Source: DUTS01 sp050951605
Lineage (GTDB): Bacteria > Bacillota > Peptococcia > DRI-13 > DTU073
Reading direction: 5' to 3'
Assembly (NCBI GenBank): GCA_050951605.1
Contig: JBMNJJ010000003.1
Coordinates: 62,001 to 126,000 of the forward strand
DNA: 64,000 nucleotides
Of this stretch, positions 18,470 through 26,782 are shown piece after piece. The stretch's first letter is position 1. Each line of letters starts with the position of its first letter. The position numbers and the translations under genes are program-made. The notes beneath the pieces were generated by a model. The model ran no database searches, was not told the DNA's origin, and saw only the letters and a program-made list of their open reading frames with translations.

Positions 18470-19582
18470 TTATTTTTCCAGCATAATTCCTTGTTGAGCT
18501 AAAGACAGTTCACGTGTCGCAAGATAATAGTCATAGACCGCTTTTTCATAATTGATTTCAGCTTGTTTAAGTTCCATTGCTCCTGTATCCAAAGCAATTT
18601 GCGGAATTAATCCCACCGAATACTGCTGTTCTTGATAAGTACAATTTAATTTTTGTACCCCATATTTGTTTTTCGCCTCGAGCAGTTTCTTTTGAGCCAG
18701 CTCCACTTTATCCCAAGCTTGTTTCATCCCTGCTTCAATGCCAAAATTAAGTGCATCTATATTCAGTTCAATCTGACGCATCTCTGTTTCCAAGAGTAAA
18801 CATTGGTCCGAGCTACCGGGCTTTAAATCTTTTTTATCCTCTTTTTTATCTTCCATCAGCCGATTAAACTGTTCTAAAGCTAAAGAGGCTTCTTTCGCCT
18901 GCTCTAATCCTTCCTCTTTATTGACATTGTATTTTACCGGGCTAAAAGCAACAGGAGCTAATCGAAAAGGGATATTGATTTCTTGCCCAATCAGGCGATT
19001 GAAACTCCAATACAAAGTAGTCAGCGTATCTTTTACTTCTTGTAAAGAATTTTGGGTAGCTTCAACTCTTTCCCGAGCTTGTTGAAGTTCTAGCTGAGTA
19101 CTTAGCCCTAATTTATATTTTATATTTTCGATTTTCACTAACTTAGTCTGAAAAGCAAGCGAATCTTGCAGTACCGCAAGTTGATTTTGTAAATTTAAGA
19201 TAGTTAAATACTGATTTTCAGCAGTGTACTTAACTTTTTCTTTAGTTTTTTCTAAAGCAACTTGCGCATCACTGAGGTCATCTTGAGCATATTGCCAAAT
19301 TTTCTTTTTCATTTTATAATCTGCCTCTAAAGCTTCAGAAAAGAAGGGAGTGCCAACCACTCTGGTATAGGCACTTTCTTTTTCTTGTTTCTTGACAATT
19401 TCTGTACGGTAAGCAAGGTCTACTTTGTTTTCTGCTTGTTTAACCTCCGGGCTATGTAGAAGAGCTAATTCAATTGCTTTATTAATGGTAAGTGCATAAA
19501 CTTCCGCTATCGCGGAGGGAACATAAGTACATAAAGATAAAACAAAAATAAGCAGCAAAGACAAGGTTGTTTTTTTCCGCAT
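18470..19582 (-). CDS. TolC-family exported protein
   Basis: 370-residue protein with a Sec signal peptide (TTLSLLLIFVLSLCTYVPSA, cleavage near AIA). The mature part is almost wholly helical. It starts LTINKAIELALLHSPEVKQAENK, the hallmark N-terminus of TolC/outer-membrane efflux proteins, and holds two coiled-coil stretches (about 120-190 and 260-365) with KYKLGLSTQLELQQARERVE and the second-half counterpart QYSVGLIPQIALDTGAMELKQAEINYEKA. TolC proteins normally form outer-membrane ducts. In monoderm Firmicutes such homologues occur but their role is unclear. No membrane-fusion or pump gene is adjacent. It forms its own transcription unit with a near-consensus promoter and TetR-type operator, so expression is probably inducible. 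Confidence 0.83.
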   Translation of the reverse strand: MRKKTTLSLLLIFVLSLCTYVPSAIAEVYALTINKAIELALLHSPEVKQAENKVDLAYRTEIVKKQEKESAYTRVVGTPFFSEALEADYKMKKKIWQYAQDDLSDAQVALEKTKEKVKYTAENQYLTILNLQNQLAVLQDSLAFQTKLVKIENIKYKLGLSTQLELQQARERVEATQNSLQEVKDTLTTLYWSFNRLIGQEINIPFRLAPVAFSPVKYNVNKEEGLEQAKEASLALEQFNRLMEDKKEDKKDLKPGSSDQCLLLETEMRQIELNIDALNFGIEAGMKQAWDKVELAQKKLLEAKNKYGVQKLNCTYQEQQYSVGLIPQIALDTGAMELKQAEINYEKAVYDYYLATRELSLAQQGIMLEK

Positions 19583-19600
19583 ATTATATTTCTCCCCTTT

Positions 19601-19619
19601 CCGACCGAACAGTCAGTCA
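19601..19619 (-). promoter_or_regulatory. TetR-family-like operator upstream of the TolC-like gene
   Basis: On the minus strand this reads TGACTGACTGTTCGGTCGG, an imperfect palindrome with GACTGAC and GGTC half-sites of the sort bound by TetR-family repressors upstream of efflux genes. It sits immediately after the promoter -10, at about the transcription start, where repressor binding would block initiation. No TetR-family gene is in the window, so the regulator is encoded elsewhere. Confidence 0.55.
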
Positions 19620-19629
19620 TGATACTTTT

Positions 19630-19658
19630 ATTGTATGCAGTTTAAGAGTATCTGTCAA
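19630..19658 (-). promoter_or_regulatory. sigma-A promoter of the TolC-like gene
   Basis: Minus strand: TTGACA (19653-19658), 17-bp spacer, TACAAT (19630-19635), 48 bp upstream of the ATG. Near-consensus housekeeping promoter, overlapping the operator region on its downstream side. Confidence 0.75.
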
Positions 19659-19663
19659 TATGC

Positions 19664-19694
19664 AAAAAAAGAGAGGCTCGCGCCTCTCTTTTTA
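19664..19694 (-). terminator. intrinsic terminator of the S-layer-like gene
   Basis: GAGAGGC (19671-19677) pairs with GCCTCTC (19682-19688) around the loop TCGC, with A runs and T runs on both sides, so it can work in either direction. It lies 28 bp after the S-layer-like stop codon. Confidence 0.85.
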
Positions 19695-19722
19695 GCTTAC
19701 TTATTTAATTAGCTTGAACAGC

Positions 19723-22015
19723 TTATTGTTCGTAAGTTACCGACTGAGTAGCTTCGTCCCAGTTAGTGGTTACGCCAAAAGCGTCACCAACTGCACGGAA
19801 GGGCAGTACTGTACGACCATCAGCAATAAATGCAGGTACGTCAGCTTCTACTGTGGAAACCACGCCATCCTTAACTATTTCGATATCATTGGAACCGATA
19901 ACGATGGTTACAGTCATATCGTCACGAGTCAAGGTTACAGTCTGAGTAGCTTCGTTCCAACCAATGTTTTCAGGTGTTACTCCGAAAGCATCAGCGACAG
20001 GACGAACTGCTACGAAAGTACGGCTGTCCTTAATGAAAGGAGCTACATCAGTTAGCTTAGCAACACCGTCTTGTGTGTAGCCTTTGCTACCAATGAACAT
20101 TACAACTTTCTTAGCTGCACCTTCAGCAACTTTCTTCGGTTCACCAAAGTTAACTTTGAAAGTAGCGGTATAGTATCTTTCGTTAGTATCGCCGTCTTTC
20201 TTAGTGCTAACATTGACAAAGAAAGTTACATCGCCGGCTTTATCAGACTTAACTTCTAAAGTAGCTTCGCCGTCTTCTTTCAAGCCTTTACCAAATGCTG
20301 CACCTTCACCAACGGAAACCTTAGCATCAGCAGGCTTGCTGATAGCATAACCATTTTCTAAGCTTACTTCACCATTACCAAAAGCTACTTGGCTACCATC
20401 AAGGTCAACAAACTTAATCGTAACTAAGCCTGTTTCATCTACAGCGATACTGTCAGCAGGTTCAACAACCTGAATACCGGACAGTTCTCTACCAATAGTA
20501 ATTTTGAAGCTAGCACTGAGCTTATTGGAGGTATCAAAAGCAGTAATAATTAAGTCGCCAACATAGTCTTTATCGTTTTTAACTGTAAATGAACCATCAC
20601 TCTCGATTTCTCCATCAATCTTGTTATAGTCGCTTGCGGAGAACTTAATATTACTAAGAGTTGCATCTTTTTCTACACCAGCAGCGTCAACCCAAGTTAC
20701 AGTAGCCTTACCTGATTTAGCACCCAAACAAAGCGTATTTTGGTCATATTCTAATTCTAAACCAGTGATTCTACCTTGTTCTTTGATTTGGAAACTAAAT
20801 TCAGCATATTCGCCGTTTTCAAGAGTAACACGGCTCTTATAGGTTCCTTCTTTTCTGAAGTCCTTCTTAGGTGTAATTACTAAGCCAATTGTTATCTTAT
20901 CAACGTCTTTACCACCAGTCACTAGATTTAATGTCGCCATCAGTCGGATAATCAACAGCATCTACAGAAGCAATTAATTCGTCTTTATTCTCGTCAGTTA
21001 CATCGATTATGTTGCCCTTAGCATCCTGAAGTTCAAATTTCCATTCAGGACTTGTATCTTTTGCCAAAAGACGATTGTTATCGCTCTTCAAGACAACCTT
21101 ACTGACTTGAGCTGGAGCAAATATTAAATAAATACTTTCTGTGTCACCACTGCCAACCTTGAAAGAGATTTCATAGGTGCCAGCTTTATCAGCATAAACC
21201 TTAGTCGAAGCAATACCATTTCTGTTGGTATATTCATAGTCTTTGCTGAAGTAACAATCACTCTTGTCACTAGAGAATTCTACTTTCTGGTCATAGGCAG
21301 GTGCCGACGCGTTATTCTTTACTGCAACAAATACTTCATAGTAGTCTAAGCCGTTAGCTTTATTCCATTCCTTGGCATTGTAATATAGATCCCCATCTGC
21401 ATCTTTATCTTGTATCACTCTTTTGTTTTCAGATTTCGCACGATCTCTAATTTCGACCTTATCTATACTTACTTTATTCCCTGAATCGGCGACAAATTCT
21501 ACTTCCCACTTGTCTTTTTTACCTTCATTAATTATCTGAAGTTCATCCTCATTTACTTCTTTGCCCTTTAAAAAGTCATATACTGTTTTTTCATCTGACA
21601 TCTTTTCCTTTCAAAGCAAAAGCAAACTCGGGAGTACCGCTAACATTTGAATAAACTTCGAATTCAACTTCACCGTCTTCATCCGTTAAACCAGCAACTA
21701 CGTTCGTAGGAGCACTGCCCTTGGTTCCTTTAACCACATTAATTTTATCAACAGCATTTCCACGACTTGATGCTACATAAACAACTTTACCTGCATCAAC
21801 AACATTGTAGTCACCATCTTTAACGGTAACAGTAAATTTAACACAATTAACAAGATTTCCTCTTCATCAACTTCGATATCTACCGAATCTTTGTCTTGAT
21901 CTATTGTAGTAGTATACTCACTCGGTATTTCTCCTGCACCAAATGCCAATACAGGTACGAGTGTCATCATGAACGCGATCAGCGTCAAGATAGCAAATAA
22001 TTTTTTGGATTTCAA
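19723..22015 (-). pseudogene. S-layer-like secreted protein with stalk domain, three frameshifts
   Basis: Probably a major surface protein. The TTG at 22015 follows a strong AAGGAGGG and opens a signal peptide (KKLFAILTLIAFMMTLVPVL, cleavage after AFG/AGE). The mature chain is acidic and beta-rich, with immunoglobulin/invasin-like segments such as GTYEISFKVGSGDTESIYLI and LITAFDTSNKLSASFKITIG. The last 140 residues form two stalk-domain units: VAPFIKDSRTFVAVRPVADA, GWNEATQTVTLTRDD and VLPFRAVGDAFGV. One loss near 21858 and gains near 21607 and 20910 split it into four visible frames. Correcting them gives 763 residues. No SLH domain is visible, so anchoring may involve the stalk domain or wall polymers. 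A long structured leader and strong promoter precede it. Confidence 0.75.
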
Positions 22016-22343
22016 ACTATATCCCTCCTTAAAGTTTTCAAGGTTCTGAACCCTCCGTCTAAGAAGTGGTTCATAGCCCGAGGTATACTCTCTGTATACT
22101 CCCGGGGTGGTTCCACTCGATAGAGTTGGCATTAGCCTATTTTTTATCGAGTCTTTTCACTTCGGAACCTTTCGTACTAACTCTATGTACTCTTTCCTCA
22201 GCTCTAAGTGGCCGGATCCCCCCTTTCAAAAAGTTATTAGCAATTAACCTAAATCCTAAAAGTCATCTTCGCTTTTAGTACTGCTATATGGTTATCTCCT
22301 TTTAATAAGGATAATAACACACACTTTTAAGCATGGCAAGTAC
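22016..22343 (-). promoter_or_regulatory. structured 5' leader of the S-layer-like mRNA
   Basis: About 330 nt of transcribed, apparently non-coding RNA lie between the promoter and the TTG start. Complementary arms (plus-strand positions): ACTCGATA 22115-22122 with TATCGAGT 22145-22152, extended by GGTTCC 22109-22114 with GGAACC 22164-22169; a GTATAC-containing stem 22077-22106 with GC-rich ends; TGAACC 22047-22052 with GGTTCA 22068-22073; CACTT 22158-22162 with AAGTG 22206-22210. CCTT/AAGG can also sequester the ribosome-binding site. The RNA contains UGGAACC, which recalls the T-box antiterminator core, but the full T-box consensus and a specifier are not evident. It may stabilise the message or regulate translation. 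Confidence 0.6.
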
Positions 22344-22351
22344 TAAACCAT

Positions 22352-22379
22352 ATTATATCACATGAATTCTGCAAGTCAA
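22352..22379 (-). promoter_or_regulatory. sigma-A promoter of the S-layer-like gene
   Basis: Minus strand: TTGACT (22374-22379), 16-bp spacer, TATAAT (22352-22357). The start of transcription would be near 22344, giving a leader of about 330 nt. Confidence 0.75.
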
Positions 22380-22503
22380 TAACCAGAAATTGCTATTCTA
22401 TTCACAAGTGCTAAAAGTCTTGTTTTATACTGTTTATCCAGCTCTCATATGCTTAATAAAACCACGTTGTATTCAACAGAATATAACATTTTTTATGTTT
22501 TGT

Positions 22504-23239
22504 CTAGTCAGGGGAGAATTTCCCCTGTCGCCACACCGCCCTAACAAAGCCGGGCAAAGCTAACATCCTCCCTAAGCGTCGCGGCTGTTGACAAAGGCGA
22601 TAAAGCCATTCTAACCCCCGTTTTTGCATCCAGAGCGGAGCACGACGAGCTGTACCGGCTAGTACATCAAAGGTGCCTCCTACCCCTATCGCTACGGAAG
22701 TAGCTAATTGAGCTAGATTCTCCTGAATGAAAGTAATCTTGTTTAGGTGCTCCTAAGGCCACAAATAAAAGATGTGGTTTAACTTTATTTATATTCGACA
22801 CTACTTGTTCAATTTCCTTCTTTGCAAAATACCCATGTTGATAACCGCTAATTTGTAACCGTGGATATTTACTCAAAGTACGTAAAACCGCATTTTTCAC
22901 CACCTCCGGCTTAGCCCCTAAAAAATAAACACGCCAACCTTTTTCTGCCGCCAAAGCCAAAAGATGTTGTGTCAAGTCAACACCTGTGACCCGTTCCGGC
23001 AAAGGAGAATTTAATTTCTGACTCGCCCACACTACCCCGGAACCATCCGCAGTAATGAGGTCGGCTTGTCGCAGGAGTTGTGCCAGATGAGGTTCACGCC
23101 AAGCCCGATAAATGATTTCAGCATTAGCGGTTACCACATGTGCCGGCTTTCCCCCTTCTATTCTTTTTTCTACCCAAGCTAAAACTTGCGCCATCGTCAA
23201 GCAAGCTATGGGTATCCCCAGTATCGAAACTGTTTCCAT
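22504..23239 (-). pseudogene. tagA: WecG/TagA/CpsF glycosyltransferase (GT26), one frameshift
   Basis: TagA-type enzymes add ManNAc to undecaprenyl-PP-GlcNAc in teichoic-acid linkage-unit synthesis. The ATG at 23239 opens METVSILGIPIACLTMAQVL. Other marks are HVVTANAEIIYRAWREP, ADLITADGSGVVWASQKL, RVTGVDLTQHLL, VYFLGAKPEVV and LLFVALGAPKQDYF. A single extra base near 22732 shifts the frame. Removing it restores IQENLAQLATSVAIGVGGTF and continues to a stop at 22504, 244 residues, the expected family length, including DVLAGTARRAPLWMQKRGLE and WLYRL. It follows two LCP genes, which encode the enzymes that attach such polymers to peptidoglycan. WecB at 40.9 kb would make its donor. Confidence 0.85.
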
Positions 23240-23287
23240 ATGCACAGACGAACTACTCCTTTGTTTTGTTCCCACTTCTTTTGTTTT

Positions 23288-24241
23288 TTATTGCTTTATT
23301 TTTTCTTGACCATAAATCTGTTCCAGAATTTTGGTTAATTCATGCTCATCAGCAATCCAATAACTGCCACCGTAATTAATATCGTCAGGTTCACCGGGAA
23401 CTTGATAAGTATGAATTTCTATATCTTTAATATCTTTAAACTTATTAGCCAAAGCAATCATTTGCTTTAACTCTAAATCAGTATCCACATATTTCTCTAA
23501 CTCCTCTAGTAATTGAGGAACTTTCCACAGTGTAGAAAACCGCATGGCTTGGTCAGCTAAAGCCTGCAAGAATTTCTGTTGACGTTCAATTCTTCCAATA
23601 TCCCCACGCCCATCATCACGCCAACGCACATACGAAAGAGCATCATCGCCATTAAGTTTTTGCAAACCAGGCCGCAGGTTGATTCCTTCCAAGGGCTTAT
23701 ACATACGCTCTTCAACATTAATGGTAATCCCGTCAAGGGCATCAATAATCTCGCTAAAACCTTCGAAATTTGTCTCTACATAATAATGTATGGGGAGCTG
23801 TAAAAATTGTTCAACCGTTTTCACGGTTAACTCGGCTCCCCCTACGGCATGTGCATAATTTATTCTTCTGGTCACCCCTTTAGTAGGTATCGGCACCCGC
23901 GTATCGCGTGGAATAGAAAGCAGGTGCACCTCCTTTTCGCGTAAATCTAACGCCACCACCATGATGGTGTCAGTACGCGAAGGTTCATTTTCTCGTTGAT
24001 CTACTCCCAAAACAAGAATATTCAAGATATCGCGCGATTTAAAAACATGTTCGGGATTATCTTGTTTCTCCTCCGGAACAAGAGGAGAACTTATTTTACC
24101 ACCTAACCAAAAGCCAAAAGAAAGGCAAAGCAAGAAAAAGGCAATTACGGCAACATAACCGGCAGTAGTAAGTTTTCTTCTCTTTTTCCGTACTAAAGGT
24201 GGCATTTTTATTTCTTTATTTAAATTATGTTCTGAATTCAT
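23288..24241 (-). CDS. LytR-CpsA-Psr (LCP) family protein
   Basis: LCP phosphotransferases move undecaprenyl-linked anionic polymers onto peptidoglycan outside the membrane. The protein has 317 residues with a basic cytoplasmic start (PPLVRKKRRKLTTAG), one membrane anchor (VAVIAFFLLCLSFGFWLGG) and the LCP domain: ILNILVLGVDQRENEPSRTD, the SIPRDTRVPI pyrophosphate-binding motif, NYAHAVGGAELTVKTVEQFL, DALDGITINVEERMYKP and YVRWRDDGRGDIGRIERQQ. It sits between a second LCP gene and tagA with 32 and 48 bp gaps, forming a wall-polymer attachment operon. Intact, standard length. Confidence 0.92.
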   Translation of the reverse strand: MNSEHNLNKEIKMPPLVRKKRRKLTTAGYVAVIAFFLLCLSFGFWLGGKISSPLVPEEKQDNPEHVFKSRDILNILVLGVDQRENEPSRTDTIMVVALDLREKEVHLLSIPRDTRVPIPTKGVTRRINYAHAVGGAELTVKTVEQFLQLPIHYYVETNFEGFSEIIDALDGITINVEERMYKPLEGINLRPGLQKLNGDDALSYVRWRDDGRGDIGRIERQQKFLQALADQAMRFSTLWKVPQLLEELEKYVDTDLELKQMIALANKFKDIKDIEIHTYQVPGEPDDINYGGSYWIADEHELTKILEQIYGQEKIKQ

Positions 24242-24273
24242 TTTTTACCTCCGCGTAAAAACATAATGCATAA

Positions 24274-25164
24274 TTAAATGGCTAGAATCTCTGCAAGATT
24301 AGTGAGGTCGGCTTCGAAATACCAAATCCCATCAATTTTTTTGCTCTGACCGGGTAATATTTTAGTTGTTACTCCGTTTTCCAAAATGGGAGAGGCCAAA
24401 CGCGCTAAAGCAATAAGTTCACGCTTCGACAAGTCTGTTTTCACTTCATCAAGAGCCAGATTAATAAACTCCACTAATTGAGGCAAACTGTTTTTTTCTA
24501 ATATTTTAGCCGCTAAAAGCTGGAGAACTTCCTGCTGACGGCGTGCCCGATCAAGGTCTCCATATTTAGAATCACGATAACGAGTATAGGCTAAAACTTG
24601 CTTCCCATCAAGATGTTGAACGCCAGGGTGAAGATTAATTCCTTCCGCTGGTTTATACATACGTACAGGTACGTGTACATCAATACCTCCGACTTGGTCC
24701 ACCAGTTTGACTAAGCCATCGAATTTTATTATAACATATCGATCAATGTTTACACCCAAAAATTTGCTAACCGTTTCCCGGGAAAGGTCAACCCCCCCGT
24801 AAGCATAAGCGGCATTGATTTTATCCAATTTACCCTTAACCTTAACCCGTGTATCGCGAGGGATCGAAAGAAGTTGAGCTTTTTTGTTCTTCTCATCTAA
24901 AGAAACTAAGATTAAGGTATCACTGCGGTCGTTCAAGCCCTCCCGCCCATCTAATCCTAACACCAGCACATTAAATCTATCAAAAACCAACTTTTCATTC
25001 GTGGTGAAATCAACCACAGGCGGGAAAGATGTAGTAGAAGGTAAACGGAAAAAATTGTCATATATCATATAAAGACCTAAAGAAAAAAGTATTAATACTA
25101 AAAAAATGTCCGACCAAAAAGAGATACGTTTCAGATAATATCTTCTTCTCCGAGTTAATCTCAT
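24274..25164 (-). CDS. LytR-CpsA-Psr (LCP) family protein
   Basis: Second LCP protein, 296 residues, first gene of the LCP-LCP-tagA cluster. It has a short cytoplasmic start (RLTRRRRYYLKR), a membrane helix (SDIFLVLILFSLGLYMIY) and an LCP domain with FNVLVLGLDGREGLNDRSD, SIPRDTRVKV, AYAYGGVDLSRETVSKFLG, DQVGGIDVHVPVRMYKP and YTRYRDSKYGDLDRARRQQ. The arginines of the RDTR and RYR motifs bind the polyprenyl pyrophosphate in known LCP enzymes. Two paralogues side by side suggest that two polymers, for example a teichoic-like polymer and the capsule from the 1-15 kb locus, are attached. That division is inference. Confidence 0.92.
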   Translation of the reverse strand: MRLTRRRRYYLKRISFWSDIFLVLILFSLGLYMIYDNFFRLPSTTSFPPVVDFTTNEKLVFDRFNVLVLGLDGREGLNDRSDTLILVSLDEKNKKAQLLSIPRDTRVKVKGKLDKINAAYAYGGVDLSRETVSKFLGVNIDRYVIIKFDGLVKLVDQVGGIDVHVPVRMYKPAEGINLHPGVQHLDGKQVLAYTRYRDSKYGDLDRARRQQEVLQLLAAKILEKNSLPQLVEFINLALDEVKTDLSKRELIALARLASPILENGVTTKILPGQSKKIDGIWYFEADLTNLAEILAI

Positions 25165-25257
25165 TGTTTTCCACCTTTATAAATTTTTGTTTACCTTATT
25201 TTATTGCATTATATCAAAAATTAGCTTTGTTCTAAAGAGGATTTTAGAACCAATTGT

Positions 25258-25833
25258 TCACTTGATAATGGAAACAGTACGTGTTTGTTCGTCCCAATCA
25301 ACAAAAGCACCCATATGTTCACTGACAAAACGAAGTGGTACCAAAGTTCGTCCCGTGACAATAAAAGGAGCTGTATCTAGCGTGATAGGTTCCTTATTAA
25401 TAAAGGCATCTTTTTTATCAATAAAAATTTCTATAAGGGTATCCCTATATATATAGGTAACTTTTCTGGTTTTTTCCTCCCAAAGAAAATTTGCCCCAAA
25501 AGCTTCCCCGATAAAACGTACCGGAACCATGGTTCGTCCATCTTTAATTAAAGGAGCTGCCTCTAACTCAACAGCTTGACCATCAATAAAAGCAAGCTGT
25601 TGGTTAATAACCACTTTAATTTCCGTAGTAACTTGTGCGGCAATTTCCTCTAGCTGTTCTGCCATACCCAAATAAGTCTTCTCTAATTCTTTAATCCTAA
25701 CCTCTAATGGACGTACCGCATTATTCAACCATTTATCGAAAAACAATTTCGTCATTAACTCTTCCCCGGCCCAAAGAGGAAGGCTAAAAAAAAAGCAAAT
25801 CAAACAAATAAGCAAAACTGACTTTTTCCTCAT
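25258..25833 (-). CDS. secreted stalk-domain protein with coiled coil
   Basis: Exported 191-residue protein of unknown function. An upstream in-frame ATG exists at 25860, but the ATG at 25833 follows AGAGG and gives a clean signal peptide (MRKKSVLLICLICFFFSLPL). A short coiled coil (about residues 28-60) leads into a stalk/copper amine oxidase N-terminal-like domain of two units, with TMVPVRFIGEAFGANFLWEE and TLVPLRFVSEHMGAFVDWDE. No copper ligands are expected in this domain; it acts as a structural module. It is the third stalk-domain gene within 10 kb, next to the LCP genes, suggesting a wall or surface role. Confidence 0.82.
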   Translation of the reverse strand: MRKKSVLLICLICFFFSLPLWAGEELMTKLFFDKWLNNAVRPLEVRIKELEKTYLGMAEQLEEIAAQVTTEIKVVINQQLAFIDGQAVELEAAPLIKDGRTMVPVRFIGEAFGANFLWEEKTRKVTYIYRDTLIEIFIDKKDAFINKEPITLDTAPFIVTGRTLVPLRFVSEHMGAFVDWDEQTRTVSIIK

Positions 25834-26005
25834 CTGCAAACCTCTTCTTCCCTCTTTCATAAATCAAAAAACATTATAAAAATATTTTACACTAAAAGAT
25901 ACAATTCTGCTAGTATCTTCACATACTATATAGTAACAATTCCAAAATTATTAAAATAATTTTAACTAATTGCCAAAAATTACCTGATGTTTATGCAAGT
26001 ATACT

Positions 26006-26034
26006 TTTACTTTATTGTTTATATGTTATATAAT
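26006..26034 (+). promoter_or_regulatory. promoter of the small plus-strand gene
   Basis: TTTACT (26006-26011), 17-bp spacer, TATAAT (26029-26034) on the plus strand, about 85 bp before the small gene. Three copies of a TGTTTAT(AT)G motif begin at 25988, 26016 and 26046, one upstream of the -35, one in the spacer and one just after the expected start. They are spaced 28-30 bp and could bind a regulator on one helix face. Confidence 0.55.
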
Positions 26035-26117
26035 ATTAACAACAATGTTTATATGATATTACATTGCTAAAAGATTCAAACATATTGCAAAATAAGAAAT
26101 AAGCGAGGTGTAAAAAT

Positions 26118-26309
26118 ATGGCAGAGAAAAAACTTAATTCTCTTTATAAAGAGCGCGCACGATTGCTCGAAGCTTGGTCCATGGCTAATAGCAGCAACAA
26201 AATGAGTATTCTGACTCGTATTAGCGACATTGATGAACAAGTCGAAATAATTAAAGAGAATGTAGCACACTTAGCTGCACAAAAAAACAAGCTACATCCT
26301 GATTATTAA
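26118..26309 (+). CDS. small hypothetical coiled-coil protein
   Basis: 63-residue charged protein starting MAEKKLNSLYKERARLLEAW and ending KNKLHPDY, not recognised. It is the only convincing plus-strand gene in the window. Support for coding is a GCGAGGTG ribosome-binding site 7 bp before the ATG, a promoter and a downstream intrinsic terminator. Heptad-like spacing (LLEAW, ISDIDEQVEIIKENVAHLAA) suggests a helical hairpin or coiled coil. It has no signal peptide or membrane segment. Length is near that of Spo0E-like phosphatases, but the SxxLD signature is absent, so that identity is not claimed. It may be a small regulatory or sporulation protein; function unknown. Confidence 0.72.
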   Translation: MAEKKLNSLYKERARLLEAWSMANSSNKMSILTRISDIDEQVEIIKENVAHLAAQKNKLHPDY

Positions 26310-26319
26310 AATAAGCATA

Positions 26320-26360
26320 AATAAAAAACAAAGTTAGCTTAAGACCAACTTTGTTTTTTA
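26320..26360 (+). terminator. bidirectional intrinsic terminator
   Basis: AAAAACAAAGTT pairs with AACTTTGTTTTT across a short loop. It lies just after the small plus-strand gene and just after the end of the convergent flagellar operon, serving both. Confidence 0.82.
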
Positions 26361-26375
26361 TTTTCTTGTCAATTT

Positions 26376-26741
26376 TCACTCTGAATCCGGTTCAGCAATT
26401 GAAGGCTTCAATTGCTGATAAAGGATCTCTGCAATACCAAAATTATGGGGCGATTCCGCTATCACTTTACTATATTCGGCATCCAACATCTCTTCGTATA
26501 TTTTAGTCGCCATACTTTCCGGAATCAAACCACTTTTAGGAACTGTCGCTCTCATTCGCTTAAACATCTGCTGAATAAAGATAGCCTCCACATCTTGACA
26601 AGCTTTTTTTAATTGCGCATCTTCCCTTTCCTGCTTAGCCTGGGCAAGAACTTCCGGAAAATTATCTTGACTTTGTTGCCAAGCACTTTCTGCTGTTTTA
26701 ATTATATTTTGTGAAGCTAGAGACAAAGGATTAACCTGCAC
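26376..26741 (-). CDS. rod-binding protein, FlgJ N-terminal-like
   Basis: 121-residue protein matching the rod-binding domain of FlgJ without the muramidase domain, as is usual in Firmicutes. The core is LKKACQDVEAIFIQQMFKRM, followed by RATVPKSGLIPESMATKIYEEMLDAEYSK-type residues and FGIAEILYQQL. It would chaperone or cap the flagellar rod during passage through the wall. It ends the mbl-FlgG-FlgG-FlgJ gene run, which in Bacillus corresponds to the mbl-flhO-flhP region. Confidence 0.85.
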   Translation of the reverse strand: MQVNPLSLASQNIIKTAESAWQQSQDNFPEVLAQAKQEREDAQLKKACQDVEAIFIQQMFKRMRATVPKSGLIPESMATKIYEEMLDAEYSKVIAESPHNFGIAEILYQQLKPSIAEPDSE

Positions 26742-26782
26742 AAAACATTCCCCCTAAAATACATAAGCTAGTCACCCTTTAA

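Noticed and set aside
22016..22343. T-box riboswitch call for the S-layer leader
   Set aside because: Only the UGGAACC core resembles it; no clear specifier stem or full conserved box, and the gene is not a typical target.
26118..26309. Spo0E-like phosphatase identity for the small plus-strand protein
   Set aside because: The SxxLD signature is missing and the helix pattern differs.
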